Source of the DNA: Patiria pectinifera
Lineage: Eukaryota; Echinodermata; Asteroidea; Valvatida; Asterinidae
DNA: 64,000 nucleotides
Assembly (NCBI GenBank): GCA_029964075.1
Contig: CM057145.1
Span: forward strand, 2,604,001 to 2,668,000
Reading direction: 5' to 3'
Part shown: positions 11,401-22,571 of the stretch, piece after piece
Numbering within the stretch: position 1 is the stretch's first letter
Layout of the letters: each line of letters opens with the position of its first letter
The notes under the pieces: generated by a model
What the model saw: only the letters and a program-made list of their open reading frames with translations
Told to the model about the DNA's origin: nothing
The model's database searches: none
Program-made: the position numbers and the translations under genes

Positions 11401-12775
11401 AAGAAGTGATGTGTTAGATTTTGAATCGGGATCAGTGTAGATACAAATAGAGAACATCTGTGACATGGTCCGGCTTGCACATAGTTTGTGAGTACTGTAC
11501 CGGGTTCCTACGCCGATTATTCCGTTCCGTCGTTATAGCCAGTATGAACCAATATGCAACACTGCTCTGAGTTTGGCAGGCAGGCAAGCAACTTGTGAAG
11601 GTGTGCCAACGCCCAGTGGCCCACGCATGCGCAATACACCAGTTCACAATGAAGTCAAATTCATACACGCATGCGCATTGATTGGCCCATGCTGATTCCC
11701 CTTGACCTCGTGCGCACGGCACGAAACCAAACTTGATTCAGCTAGCTTCATCTACCTTCACGATTCAATGAAACGTGACGACTGAACTTGTTTTATAGCC
11801 AGGTGGTAAACAAATTGGAAGATGTGTCACTACAGAAACTTCTGACATGTTAATCAAACAATCAAATACAGTGCACAGAATTATAATCTGTGGACATACC
11901 CTAGCCTTTTGAGTTATCACATACCAAGGTGGCAAACTTCTAAACTTCAACCTGCAGTCAATAAGTTGGCAATAACTACCAAATCCTCACCCTTTACCAT
12001 CATGAACACGATTATTAAGCAATGGCTGAAACGTTGAATAAGACAAACAAATGTTGTTTCGTGAAAGGGCAACATAATTGTTAAACTGCTAAAATGAATT
12101 TTTTTTACTGAGAAATATTTTCTTGTCTCATTTCTTGACAAAGAAATGCTCAGGGGTGAGACAGGTTCATTTTTCTAGAGAATTTTTTTTTTCCTTCAAA
12201 AAGTCGCTTATTTTAACAAAATCCATCTTTGGCAGTGTATAACATCCAGTATGCCTTTGATATAACACGGACTTTCATTTCTCTAAACACTTTTCAAAAT
12301 GAGTACGGTCTGTGACTTTCGTTTTATATCAGAAATCTAAACTAGAGATTTACCAGCTCGGTTTGAATGGCACGGCTTGTGTATCAACACACGCAGACAC
12401 CCCAACTAGTGTTTGTTAAGGAAACTAGGTTCTAAAACTCAAGCACAAAACGCATTGCTATGCTATGAGTCAAGGCCTAGTGCGACAACAAAGATTCTTT
12501 TCTTATGTTAAGAGCCCGTATAGAAAATTATTGATACGTGTCAAACAACAACTTCCATACGGTTAAGGCAATGGTACCTTCAGGATTTGCCGTTAAGCCG
12601 CCATTTTGAAAGCTCAGCATACTTTAAACTACATTACGGGTGGGGCAGAGCAGAAAATAGGCCACAAATTGCCTGTACGCTGGCCAAATCACGATTTGGG
12701 GTTCAGTAGAAATTAAGGGCCCAAACTCTGAACCGGTCTTTGAACTTGTATTTCTGGGAGATATGTTTTCGAAGA
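11401..12775 (+). repeat. Long dispersed repeat, copy D, first unit of a tandem pair
   Basis: From TTGAATCGGGATCAG through the full long repeat to about 12740. The next block, from about 12776, begins with the same TTGAATCGGGATCAG and CATCTGTGACATGGTCCGGC landmarks, so copies D and E form a tandem duplication with a period near 1.38 kb. Confidence 0.7.
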
Positions 12776-13530
12776 AGTGATTTGCTAGATCTTGAATCGG
12801 GATCAGGATAGAGACAAAAAGAAAACATCTGTGACATGGTCCGGCTTGCATATTGTTTGTGATTGCTGCTTGCATATTGTTTGTGAGTGCTATAACGGGT
12901 TCCTACGCCGATGCTCTTCAATTAATAAGGTACCGTTTAGTTGGTACGGCCAGTATAAATCAATATGCAACACTGCCCTGAGTTTGGCAGGTCAGGAGAG
13001 CATCATGTGATGATGCGCCACCGACCAGTGGCCCACGAATGCAAATTCATACACGCATGCGCATGGTTTGGCCCTTGTTGATTTCCCTTGTCCTCGTGTG
13101 CACGGCACGAAACCAAACTTGATTCAGCTAGCTTCATCTACCTTCACGATTCAATGAAACTCGACGACTGAACTTGTTTTATAGCCAGGTGGTAAACAAA
13201 TTGGAAGATGTGTCATTACAACTTCCGACATGTTAATCAATCAATCAACTACAGTGCAAAGAATTATAATCTGTGGACATACCCTAGCCTTTTGAGTTAT
13301 CACATACCAAGGTGGCAAACTTCTAAACTTCAACCTGCAGTCATTAAGTTGGCAATAACTACCAAATCCTCACTCTAAACCATCATGAACACGATTATCA
13401 AGCAATGGCTGAAACGTTGAATAAGACAAACAAATGTTGTTTCGTGAAAGAGCAACATAATTGTTATACTGCTAAACATGTTTTTTTTTTCACTGAGAAA
13501 TTGGTTCTTGTCTCATTTCTTGAAAAAAAA
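12776..13530 (+). repeat. Long dispersed repeat, copy E, partial second tandem unit
   Basis: It repeats the 5' half of copy D with high similarity (GTTCCTACGCCGAT, GCTAGCTTCATCTACCTTC, AAGGTGGCAAACTTCTAAAC) and ends at an A/T run near 13530. A 24-bp direct duplication containing GCTTGCATATTGTTTGTGA lies at about 12844-12891. Confidence 0.7.
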
Positions 13531-15160
13531 AAATGAAATTTATAAATTTTATCCTGTACAATAAAACCACTTAGACCAAAAAAGTGATACTCAAGACGAT
13601 TTCATTTTTTTTCCCCGAAGACAGATGGCACAAATCCTGGAGAAATTGAAAGAAAATTGCAAAAACGTTTGGACCCAAGTTTGCATTTTCAATGGACCGC
13701 TTCGCTCTGTCCCTTTGGGCAAATCGATACTTGGAACTTACGAGGAAGTGTTCTTAAACAATAATGTGTGCCGATAGACTTGACAAGGAGTCGTCACTTA
13801 CATACAGTACAAGTACCGAAATTGAACACTGATGGACAACAAGCATTGTGCAACTACCACCATAAATAACAGACTGGAATTCAGTCTACGGAACACATGT
13901 AGTAAGAATTTGTATGTCCGTTGCGTACGTAGACTTGCATAGTACACTGCTAAATACAGCGCCCCACGCTATGGGTAAATCGAATCACTGTATTTCTTAG
14001 CAAATTCTCCCTAGTCGTGTATATTGACTAATGCTTCCTTTTGAACTCTGATATCGGTCCCAATCAATGTTTCGTTGCTCAGTCAGTGAAGTACGCACAG
14101 TATATCGCACGTTCTGCAGTCTGGGAACGAGCAGTTAAACAAATTCTCTTTTTGAAACTTCAGGAACCTGCTTTAATCGGCCATTATATGCCTATAAAGG
14201 TGTATGGGGATGAATCTGACTTACGACGCTCTGGAAACTGTGTCTTTTACTTTTGTTTTGTTCCCTCAACTAACACAATTTACATTGGCTCACAAAATAG
14301 GGGCGGTCAGGTGGCCCGAATCAAATGTAATTTTTTTTTCTGTCTTAAAAAAACCAACACACTCAGATCATGTGACTCATCACAAATCAGGATAATGTCA
14401 GCATTCGTTGGTTGCAAAACAACTCAAGAAATACCAAATGTAATGAACTAAATTTTTGTCTATTAGTTTTTTCATTATAAGATGGAATTAGTTTTTTCAT
14501 GTTGTATAACATTAAGAGGTTTCATATCATGATAAACTGTCAAAAATAAAAAATAACATGACGGGAAACAAAATTAGTTCTTTTATACGAACAAAATACG
14601 ATTCGAATGAAAGTCAAAAGGTATGAGAAAAAATGACACACTCGTTGTTTGGCAACAATCCAAAATATACCACCTGAATTAAGTTAAATATCGTCGTAAT
14701 CGGTCTATAAAAATGACACTATATTTTTTTGAAACAGAAAATACTACATTTTGCTTTAATTATATTAACCGTTGGCTTGCGTGCGGCGTTGCATCATGCA
14801 AAGGCCTGTCCTGCCGTTTGCGTCATTGGATTTTGACTGTAAATTTCCTGGTCCGACAAAATCCTCCAAACAATAGGACGAAATAGTTTCTTGACCCATA
14901 CAGATTCTAGATATAGACTTTGTACCCAAAATACAGTCACAATACTTGCAGGGCAGAGGGCTATATTTTTGGAATATGCCCCTGTGCAAAGTACGCATAG
15001 CGCTACATATATAGAATAAGGTTGATTATAGACTTTATTGAGCAGAGCACAGTGAGGTATCATACTCCATTATAGCAAACGACAGCCGTGCAAAACTCCC
15101 AGCTTTTGATGCTAGCCCATCGCCAAAGGTAAATGTAATTGTACTTCTCAGTAACGAGAA
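13531..15160. other. Gene-free region upstream of the P450
   Basis: The longest open frame (14041-14451, plus, 136 codons) has no family signature I recognise, a repetitive-looking composition and no splice context that ties it to a gene. I treat it as non-coding. Confidence 0.3.
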
Positions 15161-15164
15161 TAGC

Positions 15165-15600
15165 TTCTCATATTTCGAAAGTAATCAGCATTTGCATTTG
15201 GGGTAATGTTTACACAGACTTGGTTAAGGTGTATTTGGAAAAAAAAAACTGAGAAAGAAAACAATACCGTGCTTGTATTCTGGTTCCCTGAACCTACTTC
15301 AATCGAAACGGATCAATTGATCAACATCGGGGACATGTCAGGTCAGGGAACCAGACTAGCTGGCTAGTTGCACCCACTCACGGATGTGTAACCGATTGCA
15401 AACAAAATTTAGGCAAATTTCGGCAAAGTTTGGCAAATTGGGAGGGGGGGGGGGCAGTACACGAGGAAACAAAAATCAGCTTTTTTCCCTATGATGGTCG
15501 GTTGACCATCATGGAAAATCGATACACAAATTTTACTTTTCTTGAATATGACAGCACACCAGGTGCCATGATTTCACAGGATACTTAAGACTATTATTCA
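15165..15600 (-). mobile_element. Decayed copy of the TTTAAAGGGAAAATAC MITE family
   Basis: In reverse orientation it shares CAGGTGCCATGATTTCACAG, TGTGTAACCGATTGCAAAC, CAGGGAACCAGACTAG and TCTGGTTCCCTGA with the full copies at 22823 and 42166. The termini are eroded. It lies a few hundred bases upstream of the P450 start. Confidence 0.55.
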
Positions 15601-15906
15601 CGTACAGTCAAGTAAAGTTCTTCATACTAATTTGGCTGTTTTGTTTTTTGATGTTTGGAAGTGTCGTTAAAGATAATTGCACCATTTGCTCCCTGTACAT
15701 TTCTTTCCGTTTGAAGAAACACTATTTCTCAAAACAATATTTAGCAGTATGCGTAACAACTAAACTGTCGAAGTTTGAGCTCATTGGCTTCACATTTTGA
15801 GTATAAGATGTGCGTAAATTGTTTTCGGGTTTCCAATAGCATGATCATTTACTTTTAACCCACGTAAAACACATTCAATGCCACCCCACCTCACCCCCAT
15901 TTTGAT

Positions 15907-15912
15907 TATAAA
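15907..15912 (+). promoter_or_regulatory. TATA-like box of the P450 gene
   Basis: TATAAA followed by GG lies 49 bases before the start codon at 15961, implying a short 5' leader. It is the only TATA-like motif close upstream; an upstream intron was not found but is not excluded. Confidence 0.4.
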
Positions 15913-15960
15913 GGTCTAATATGATTTTGGACTAGATTTGGTAAAGCCAACGCTGAAGTC

Positions 15961-18900
15961 ATGGACTGGAAAGACGTGTGGATACCAGTGAACATCCAGA
16001 CTGGTATCCTAGGACTCGTGATCTTCACCGTGCTCGTCTGGTTTCTCCGCCGGCCGAAGAAGCTTCCTCCCGGCCCATGGAGCTGGCCGCTGCTCGGTGC
16101 TTTACCCCAGTTGGCGATGATCGAGGGACCAGCCTATAAGACCTTAACTAAGATGGGTCAAAGGTAAATTGGCTACATTTTGAGCAAAAGAGGGCGCTTT
16201 TTCGACCCCATTGTGACAATATAAACGCGTTTTTAGAATAATTTGACATTTTCATACAATTCACAGAGTCATTTTAGATTGAAGCAAAGTTACTTAACTG
16301 CTTCAATAAACGATATTGTTTTAAAATGCTGAAAGCCAAAACGGCACGGTTACATCGCCCTCTATCGATCACAATGGATAATCATTGCAATCATTATAGT
16401 CGGGTAATTGGGATAGATCACAAACACATCACGTACCAGCAGTTTGTTTACACGACTCGACTGTAAACAACATGGCTGCCACCATGGATGTCACAACATC
16501 AACATGTACCGTCACAACATGCGAGATACCTACCGATCTGTGCAGTTTCTGGAAACAGCAAAAGCTGATAATGAAAAACCTATGTTCATCGTACGAACGG
16601 TTTGTTTGTGCGTTATGTTTGTTATCGAAAAGTTGCAAAGAGACAGCTTTTGCCTCCGCCAAGCAGCAATGGATTTTTTTCCGAAAGGACACGCAACCCG
16701 CACAGGCCGATAGTAGGATGTAATGATGTACATGCAAGTGCATGTTTTGTTTTTTTAATACTGCGTAACAAATCAGTTTTTTTTATTAATCGAAATTAGG
16801 GGTGGGTGGGTGGGTCAAAATAATTTGAACAAAAGTCGAAATTTTAAAACATTGAAAATTCTGAATGGCCCCTAAATGAACAATACGAAGGGAACGTCTT
16901 TGTCACTTGGAGGTTTGTGAGATGACTTGGCAAAGTAGGCTTGCTTATGAGTGACTTTATCGACGTATGACATGTATTTCGAAAAGAAACTGGCCAAGAT
17001 TCGAACCCACGACCTGCTGTCTACTAGTGTGGACAGCTATTACCATTCGACCACCAAGTTTTACAAGTATTGTCGGACGTTACTTAAGGGAAATATTAAG
17101 AACTTCTCAGTTACGTGTTATCAGACAGAATTTAACCAGGAATACCCGTACATGTAAAAGTACATGTAGATAAAGTTTTCGTCGTGTGAAGTTTGCAAAA
17201 GCAATGTGCTGCCGTTTAGCTGTTTTCTAACAATTGTAACTTTCATACTTTCATTAGAAGTTCAGATAACAAGCAAAACGTGCTGTTGAGTGTAAAACAC
17301 ACAAACACTCGATGATCTCAACAGCATACTATTAATTATGTCCCTAGGTTCGGCCCTGTGTTTAGCTTCAAAATACTCAACCAGCTAGTTGTAGTTTTGC
17401 AAGACTATGACGTTATCAAGACAGCTTTGGATCAGAACGCCCTCAGCGGGCGACCTTCATTTGAAATCAGTCAGCTGACGATGCCCGGAAAAGGTAAGAA
17501 GGCTTCCATTTATCGCGGTTTGGTTTGCAGCTCATCAATATTCATGAATATGCCCCATACGACCCATCCTATCATTGGTCAATATATACAGAGGCAGACT
17601 TCGTAAAGTGTTGTGGGAAGTCCACAAAGCATTGTTGGGAAGTGAGCGTTTGTTGCACTACTTCACTAAAGTGAAACTTACAAACATAAATCTGATTTCT
17701 TTAATTTCAACTTCCTTCTTAATAGCTAGCGTGTAGGCATATACTGCTGCTCGCAAAGAGTACAGGGCTGGCTTAGTTCATTTATAAATGTGTGCTAAAC
17801 AAAGCAATAACAAGTCGAGTGTTTTCATCTTTTTTGGTAAAACTGTGTCGAAGTTGATCGTCTAATTCCAAGCAGATGTAACGAAATACAACATACCGCA
17901 GAATTCAGATGAAAAAAAAAAGTTCCATGTTTTTTATGCTTTAGGTGTCTTGAGTGCTTCCGGTGAACCCTGGTTGGAGCTCAGGAAATTTTCATCAACA
18001 GTGCTTCGGAAATTAGGAATGGGGAAATGCACCTTCGAACAGCAGATTGCTACGGAGGCAACGTATCTATTGGAGGAGGTGCGAAAACAAGGAGATGAGA
18101 GTTTTGATCCAAGGAATGTGATCGAGAATGCTGTTGCCAATGTCATTTGCTACCTGGTGTTTGGTAACAGATTTGAATACACCGACGAGCGGTTTCGGAG
18201 GCTAATTGATGCTATTAATAAGTCACTCGAGAACGGTGGTGTTGCTGGGGTGGTAGAGTTCCTTCCGATCATTTCCAAGCTAACCTTCCTTCCAGTCGTA
18301 AAGAGGCACATCGATAACAACCTGGCTTTCCAGAGGATGATGGGGGATCTGCTGCGAGACCACGCGGAAGGCTACCAGCGCGGGATCTCGCGTGATTACA
18401 CCGACGCCTTTCGCAACGCCATGGCGGAGAAGGAACACACGGGGGAGCAGACCTACTTGACACCAAACAACCTCTTCTACTCGGTATCTGAGTTGTTTGG
18501 CGCAGGAATGGAGACTACGACCAGCACCTTGCGCTGGGCTCTACTGTACATGATCGCCTACCCTGAAACACAGACCCGTGTGCAACAAGAAATGGACAGG
18601 GTTGTGGGTCGCAACAGGCTACCTAGATACACGGATAGACCCAGTCTACCGTACACTCAGGCGGTACTCTGCGAGATTCAACGAGAACTCATCGTACCCT
18701 ACGCACTACCTCATAAATGCACTGAGGATACGACTCTGTCCGGGTAAGCTTCTGTTTTTTCCAATACATCATACAGACTTTGCTAATAAAACCTCGACTT
18801 TCTGTGACTGTTATTTCTGTGCATGCATGGTGCCACCATGGAAGTTGGAACTGAAACGATACTCACTTTTGCGGCAGAGGACCATATGTAATGTCCTCTT

Positions 18901-20574
18901 TGTACCTTTCCTGGCTGGCTGGCTGGCTGGCTCCCCCCCCCCCCCGACTGACTGCATGGCTGGCTGGCTGGCTCGCTGGCTGGTTGGTTGGCTGGCTGGC
19001 TGGCTAGCAGGTTGGCTGCATGGCTTGCTGGCTGGCTGGCTGATTTGTTTGTTGGTTGGCTGGCAGGCAGGCTGGCTGGCTGGCTTCCCAGCAGGCTGGC
19101 TGGCTTGCGGAGAGGCTGGCTACAGCTGGCTGGCTGGCTGGCTGGCTGCTGGCTGTCTGGCTGGCTGGCTGGCTCCCCACGTAGATATCTGGTCTACATT
19201 ATTGGACGAAAGCAGTCTAATCATTGACGTTACGGGAATCTCCAATGAGACAACACTGCGTTTGTCTCGTCACCAGGTACGAACAGTCTACAGTAAGTTA
19301 CAAGCAACACTTTGTGACAATGTACTAACTTGACCCCCTGAGCTGGCACCAGCAATTTTGCATAAAATAAACCCAATAAAACATTTGCTTGACAGTTACC
19401 ATATTCCAGAGGGCGCCATCATTCTAATCAACCTGTGGCACATTCTGCATGACGCGGACGAATGGGAAGATCCGATGCAGTTTCGGCCGGAGCGATTCCT
19501 CGACAGCGAGGGCAAGTTGCTCCGCCGGGAAAAATTCATTCCCTTTGGATTAGGTAAAAACCAATAACAACAGATATAATTGATAGCTGTGTAAAAACAA
19601 GCACCCTTGTTTTTACCAGCGGTCTTTTTTCAGGTGCCCTTTTTTGAATTTTGCGCGTCCGTCGCGTCGGCTATTTTGGAGCCCTGAAAAGCGCCATCTA
19701 TTTACCAATAGTGTGCCAGATATCGTCAGGTTTGAACAGCGCCCCCACAGTATACCAACCCGCCCCTCTTTTATATTCAACGGAGGCCAAGTGTCTTTAG
19801 AAAAAAAAGCCGTCTGCATTTCACGATGAATGTGCAAGTGCCCTTTTCACGAACGTTTTACCCCCCCCCCCGCTAATAGAAATGACCGTGCCACGCCTCT
19901 GATAATCACATAATGTTGTTTAGCTCAGTAGTAGCAGGTTACCAATTACATGCCATGTAATGTAGGCATGGGACTGGTTACCAGCTCATTTTTGTGTGAT
20001 ATATGAAAGTTTGCTGATATCGGTACAGAATCGTTTTCTTTAAATACCTTTGTTTGGGCCAAATAACTCAAGCTTAGTAGTAAAATAAGCCTATTGCTAA
20101 GCCGAAGTAGGCTGGTAACCACTTGCAAGCAATAACACCAGATGAGAGTTTGGGTGGTTACCATTATGCTTAACGAATTGTTCATGTGCTCAGCAACTTT
20201 GTGAAATTAGCTCCTGATTTCCGTTCCTGCCAGTCAATCAAAAATTGCGCATTGACCAATCAGATCACGACTTTTAGTCAGGTGACCACCACAGCTCGGT
20301 CACGAGTGCAAATGGGAGGGGCTGAAGGCAATGTTCCCGACGGTCTATGACAAGATTCTTGCTTTACTTTGTATTATGTTCCATCTTCACAGGTCGCCGG
20401 GTTTGCCTGGGCAAACACTTGGCCAAGATGGAACTCTTCATCGTGTTCACGTCACTCCTGCATCAGTTCACTTTCAAGCCGCCAGAGGGCGTCGTTGCGT
20501 CCTTGGAGGCCAACGATGGAGGCATTACGCATGCGCCGGTCGCTTACACATTGATCGCCGCTCCACGAGACTAA
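15961..20574 (+). CDS. CYP2-clan cytochrome P450, 495 aa, five exons
   Basis: Exons 15961-16163, 17348-17493, 17945-18743, 19396-19553 and 20393-20574. All introns are GT-AG and the phases close to 495 codons plus TAA, a normal length for the family. Residues 12-29 form a membrane anchor, followed by a basic RRPKK and the PPGP hinge (36-39). WLELR in helix C is 126-130. The I-helix is FGAGMETTTS (about 301-310), the K-helix ExxR is EIQR (from about 360), PERF is 414-417, and the heme loop FGLGRRVCLG puts the ligand Cys at 440. All catalytic landmarks are intact, so a microsomal monooxygenase using P450 reductase is expected. The substrate cannot be read from sequence; CYP2 relatives act on fatty acids, steroids or xenobiotics. 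Intron 3 holds a GGCT repeat. It is convergent with the 15-PGDH-like gene. Confidence 0.93.
16164..17347 (+). other. P450 intron 1
   Basis: It contains an 83-codon open frame (16472-16723) starting in good Kozak context (AACATGGCTGCC), which has no recognised domain, and a minus-strand tRNA-like segment at 16983-17050. Neither is clearly part of the P450 transcript. Confidence 0.45.
16983..17050 (-). repeat. tRNA-related SINE head
   Basis: On the minus strand TGGTGGTCGAATGGT resembles a pol III A box, and GTGGGTTCGAATCTTGG about 40 bases later is a good B box. There is no clean acceptor stem, so a tRNA-derived SINE fragment is more likely than a functional tRNA gene. Confidence 0.45.
18908..19180 (+). 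repeat. Degenerate (GGCT)n tetranucleotide array in P450 intron 3
   Basis: GGCT units are interrupted by a C run (about 18933-18945) and by variants such as GGTT, GGCA and GCTC. The array opens two overlapping plus-strand frames full of the AGWL pattern, which are artefacts. It lies inside an intron whose flanking exons splice in phase without it. Confidence 0.9.
19690..19872. repeat. Fragment of an old dispersed repeat in P450 intron 4
   Basis: The series GTTTGAACAGCGCCC, GGCCAAGTGTC, CTGCATTTC and then a poly-C run recurs at 48668-48820, 49627-49780, about 50690-50790 and 61935 onwards. No coding content. Confidence 0.5.
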
Positions 20575-21780
20575 AGCACTGATCTTCATGTTCAAAAAAA
20601 TGTTCTAAATATCTTTAAAAAAGTATTAACAACTCCTAATTTCAACACAATCTTTGCTTTTTTTATTAAATGTATTCAGTTTTAATTCTAAAAATTCGTT
20701 TGTGACTTAAATAAGTTTTACATTCTGTTGAGAAAGAACAGTGAACGCACACACAGATTCCCGGATTTATAGTTAGATTATACATTTTGTACAATGTCAC
20801 TGAACTATAAACGAAATTTAAGTATTCAAAAGAAAATAAATCAAAATGCTAAAGTTCCTAAATTTATTCTCCGATGGAAGACTTTTGAGACGTTGGTGGC
20901 AGCAAACACACCGGTCCTTTTTTCCATTGTTTGTGTCATATTGAGCATGCACGCTTTAGCTTAAAAATGACGTAAACAATAAACCTTTCTGCGCGTGGTT
21001 GGCAAACTGCATTTTTGCCAATCACGGCCTGGAAAACTATGGAAGGTCCATCACTTCGAAAATGAAGAAGAGTTATTACAGATCACTAAAATATTATTTG
21101 ATACTTGAAAATACAACATTTTCAACAAAGCTACAAAATAATTCCTAGACATGCCTTTTTTACTATGTGTTGATGGCGTTATGAGGCCTTTTTGGGAAAC
21201 ATATGGTGCCAACCACGGCTTAAATTTTGGCGCTTACGGCAGCCCATACAAGATGGCGCCAATGTTTACAAACAAAAGAAAGGCCTATTGCCTTGAAATG
21301 CAGGAGAAAACATGGCGTGCCTTCGACTCAACCGCCCCCCTTTTATATTACCCACCCCCCCCTTGCATGAAAGTTAGATCCACGCCTGCTAATTCACATT
21401 TTGAGAAATGTCAAATTGATATCGCTAGTAATAATGCTAAAACAATACGTCAACTCACAAATTAAACGAAGTTATAAAGGTCATCAATGATAACACGTAT
21501 ATGTGTATTTCAGACAATGACGCTCGTATCAATGTTCAGTAGGCCATGTATTTTCCTAAAGTGATGGGAATACCAGATTAGGTTATCATAAATGTGCATA
21601 CATGCTACGAGCAATTCTTTTAGTTTACTAACTTTGAATACTACATAACTTTGATAAGTTTACCCTTTCTGCAAAATAAACATTCGTGACCAAAACTGCC
21701 GTATTAAATACATGTACCATTTTGAGAATTATATAAAAGTCACCTTTTATTGCTCTCATTATATTAGGAAAAACTAACAT
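20575..21780. other. P450 3' flank and spacer between the convergent genes
   Basis: AATAAA at 20835-20840, about 260 bases after the stop codon, is the first canonical poly(A) signal for the P450; a second is near 20979. No gene recognised in the remainder. Confidence 0.45.
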
Positions 21781-21781
21781 G

Positions 21782-21826
21782 TGGGATAGCTCAGTTGGTC
21801 GCATGTTCAAACCCCGCTCCAGACAA
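21782..21826 (+). repeat. Truncated tRNA-like segment
   Basis: GGGATAGCTCAGTTGGT (A-box-like) is followed after only a few bases by GTTCAAACCCC (B-box-like). The variable, anticodon and most of the D-arm regions are missing, so it is a relic, probably of SINE origin. Confidence 0.4.
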
Positions 21827-21833
21827 TTTGTTT

Positions 21834-22316
21834 AAAGAGGTTGTGGAATGCTCGAAGACATTTCCGTCATTTTTCGGGTATCTGTAGCCTGAGGTGTGAT
21901 GAAATAAAAACGACTATTGTTTCTGTCATAAAATGAGTACAAAAGGTACTTTTGAGAGCTGTTTTTCAGGTCCAGTTTCGACCCGAACGTGCAACTGTGT
22001 AAAAGTCGTCGTTGCGGGCAGCAAACAAAACACATTAAATCGTGACGTAATAAACAGGACTCGTGTATGCTACTGTGCATCGGGAGTCCTGTTTATTACG
22101 TCACGATTTACCGTGTTTTGTTTGCTGCCCGCAACGACGACTTTTACACAGTTGCACGTTTGGGTCGAAACTGGACCTGAAAAACAGCTCTCAAAAAGTA
22201 CCTTTTGTACTCATTTCATGACAGAAACAATAGTCGTTTTTATTTCATCACACCTTAGGCTACATATACCCGAAAAATGACGGAAATGTCTTCGAGCATT
22301 CCACAACCTCTTTAAC
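21834..22316. mobile_element. Large foldback element, ~480 bp
   Basis: The two halves are near-perfect reverse complements over about 230 bp each, separated by about 20 bp around 22065-22085. The ends are TTAAAGAGGTTGTGGAATGC and its complement. Both arms carry AATAAA on opposite strands, and the element lies 256 bp past the stop codon of the 15-PGDH-like gene, so it may supply a poly(A) signal (inference; ATTAAA near 22318 is an alternative). Confidence 0.85.
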
Positions 22317-22571
22317 TTTTTAATAATATTATGGAAAGTAGTGAACGCCTAGCACATACCGTGTACACCAAAGCGCAAACATACTGAATCTAGTAAGAAC
22401 TAGAGTTCGCAGCACTGAGATAGTCACATCTAGAAATCCAAAACCAACTTCCACCTATTTTCAATCTTTACACTCCAATTTCCTGATCGAAACTAAATCC
22501 ATCTTTTCATCAAAATAGCATTCTGAAAAACTTATTGATATATTTTACAACCTCGTTCTCTCCATTGCCTT

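Noticed and set aside
14041..14451. 136-codon plus-strand frame as a gene
   Set aside because: No recognisable domain, no neighbouring exons with matching phase, and no promoter or poly(A) context that singles it out.
18578..19333. 251-codon plus-strand frame with AGWL repeats
   Set aside because: It spans the end of P450 exon 3 in the wrong frame and the intronic GGCT array; the repeat creates the frame.
21782..21826. Functional tRNA gene
   Set aside because: A- and B-box-like sequences are present, but the distance between them is far too short for a tRNA.
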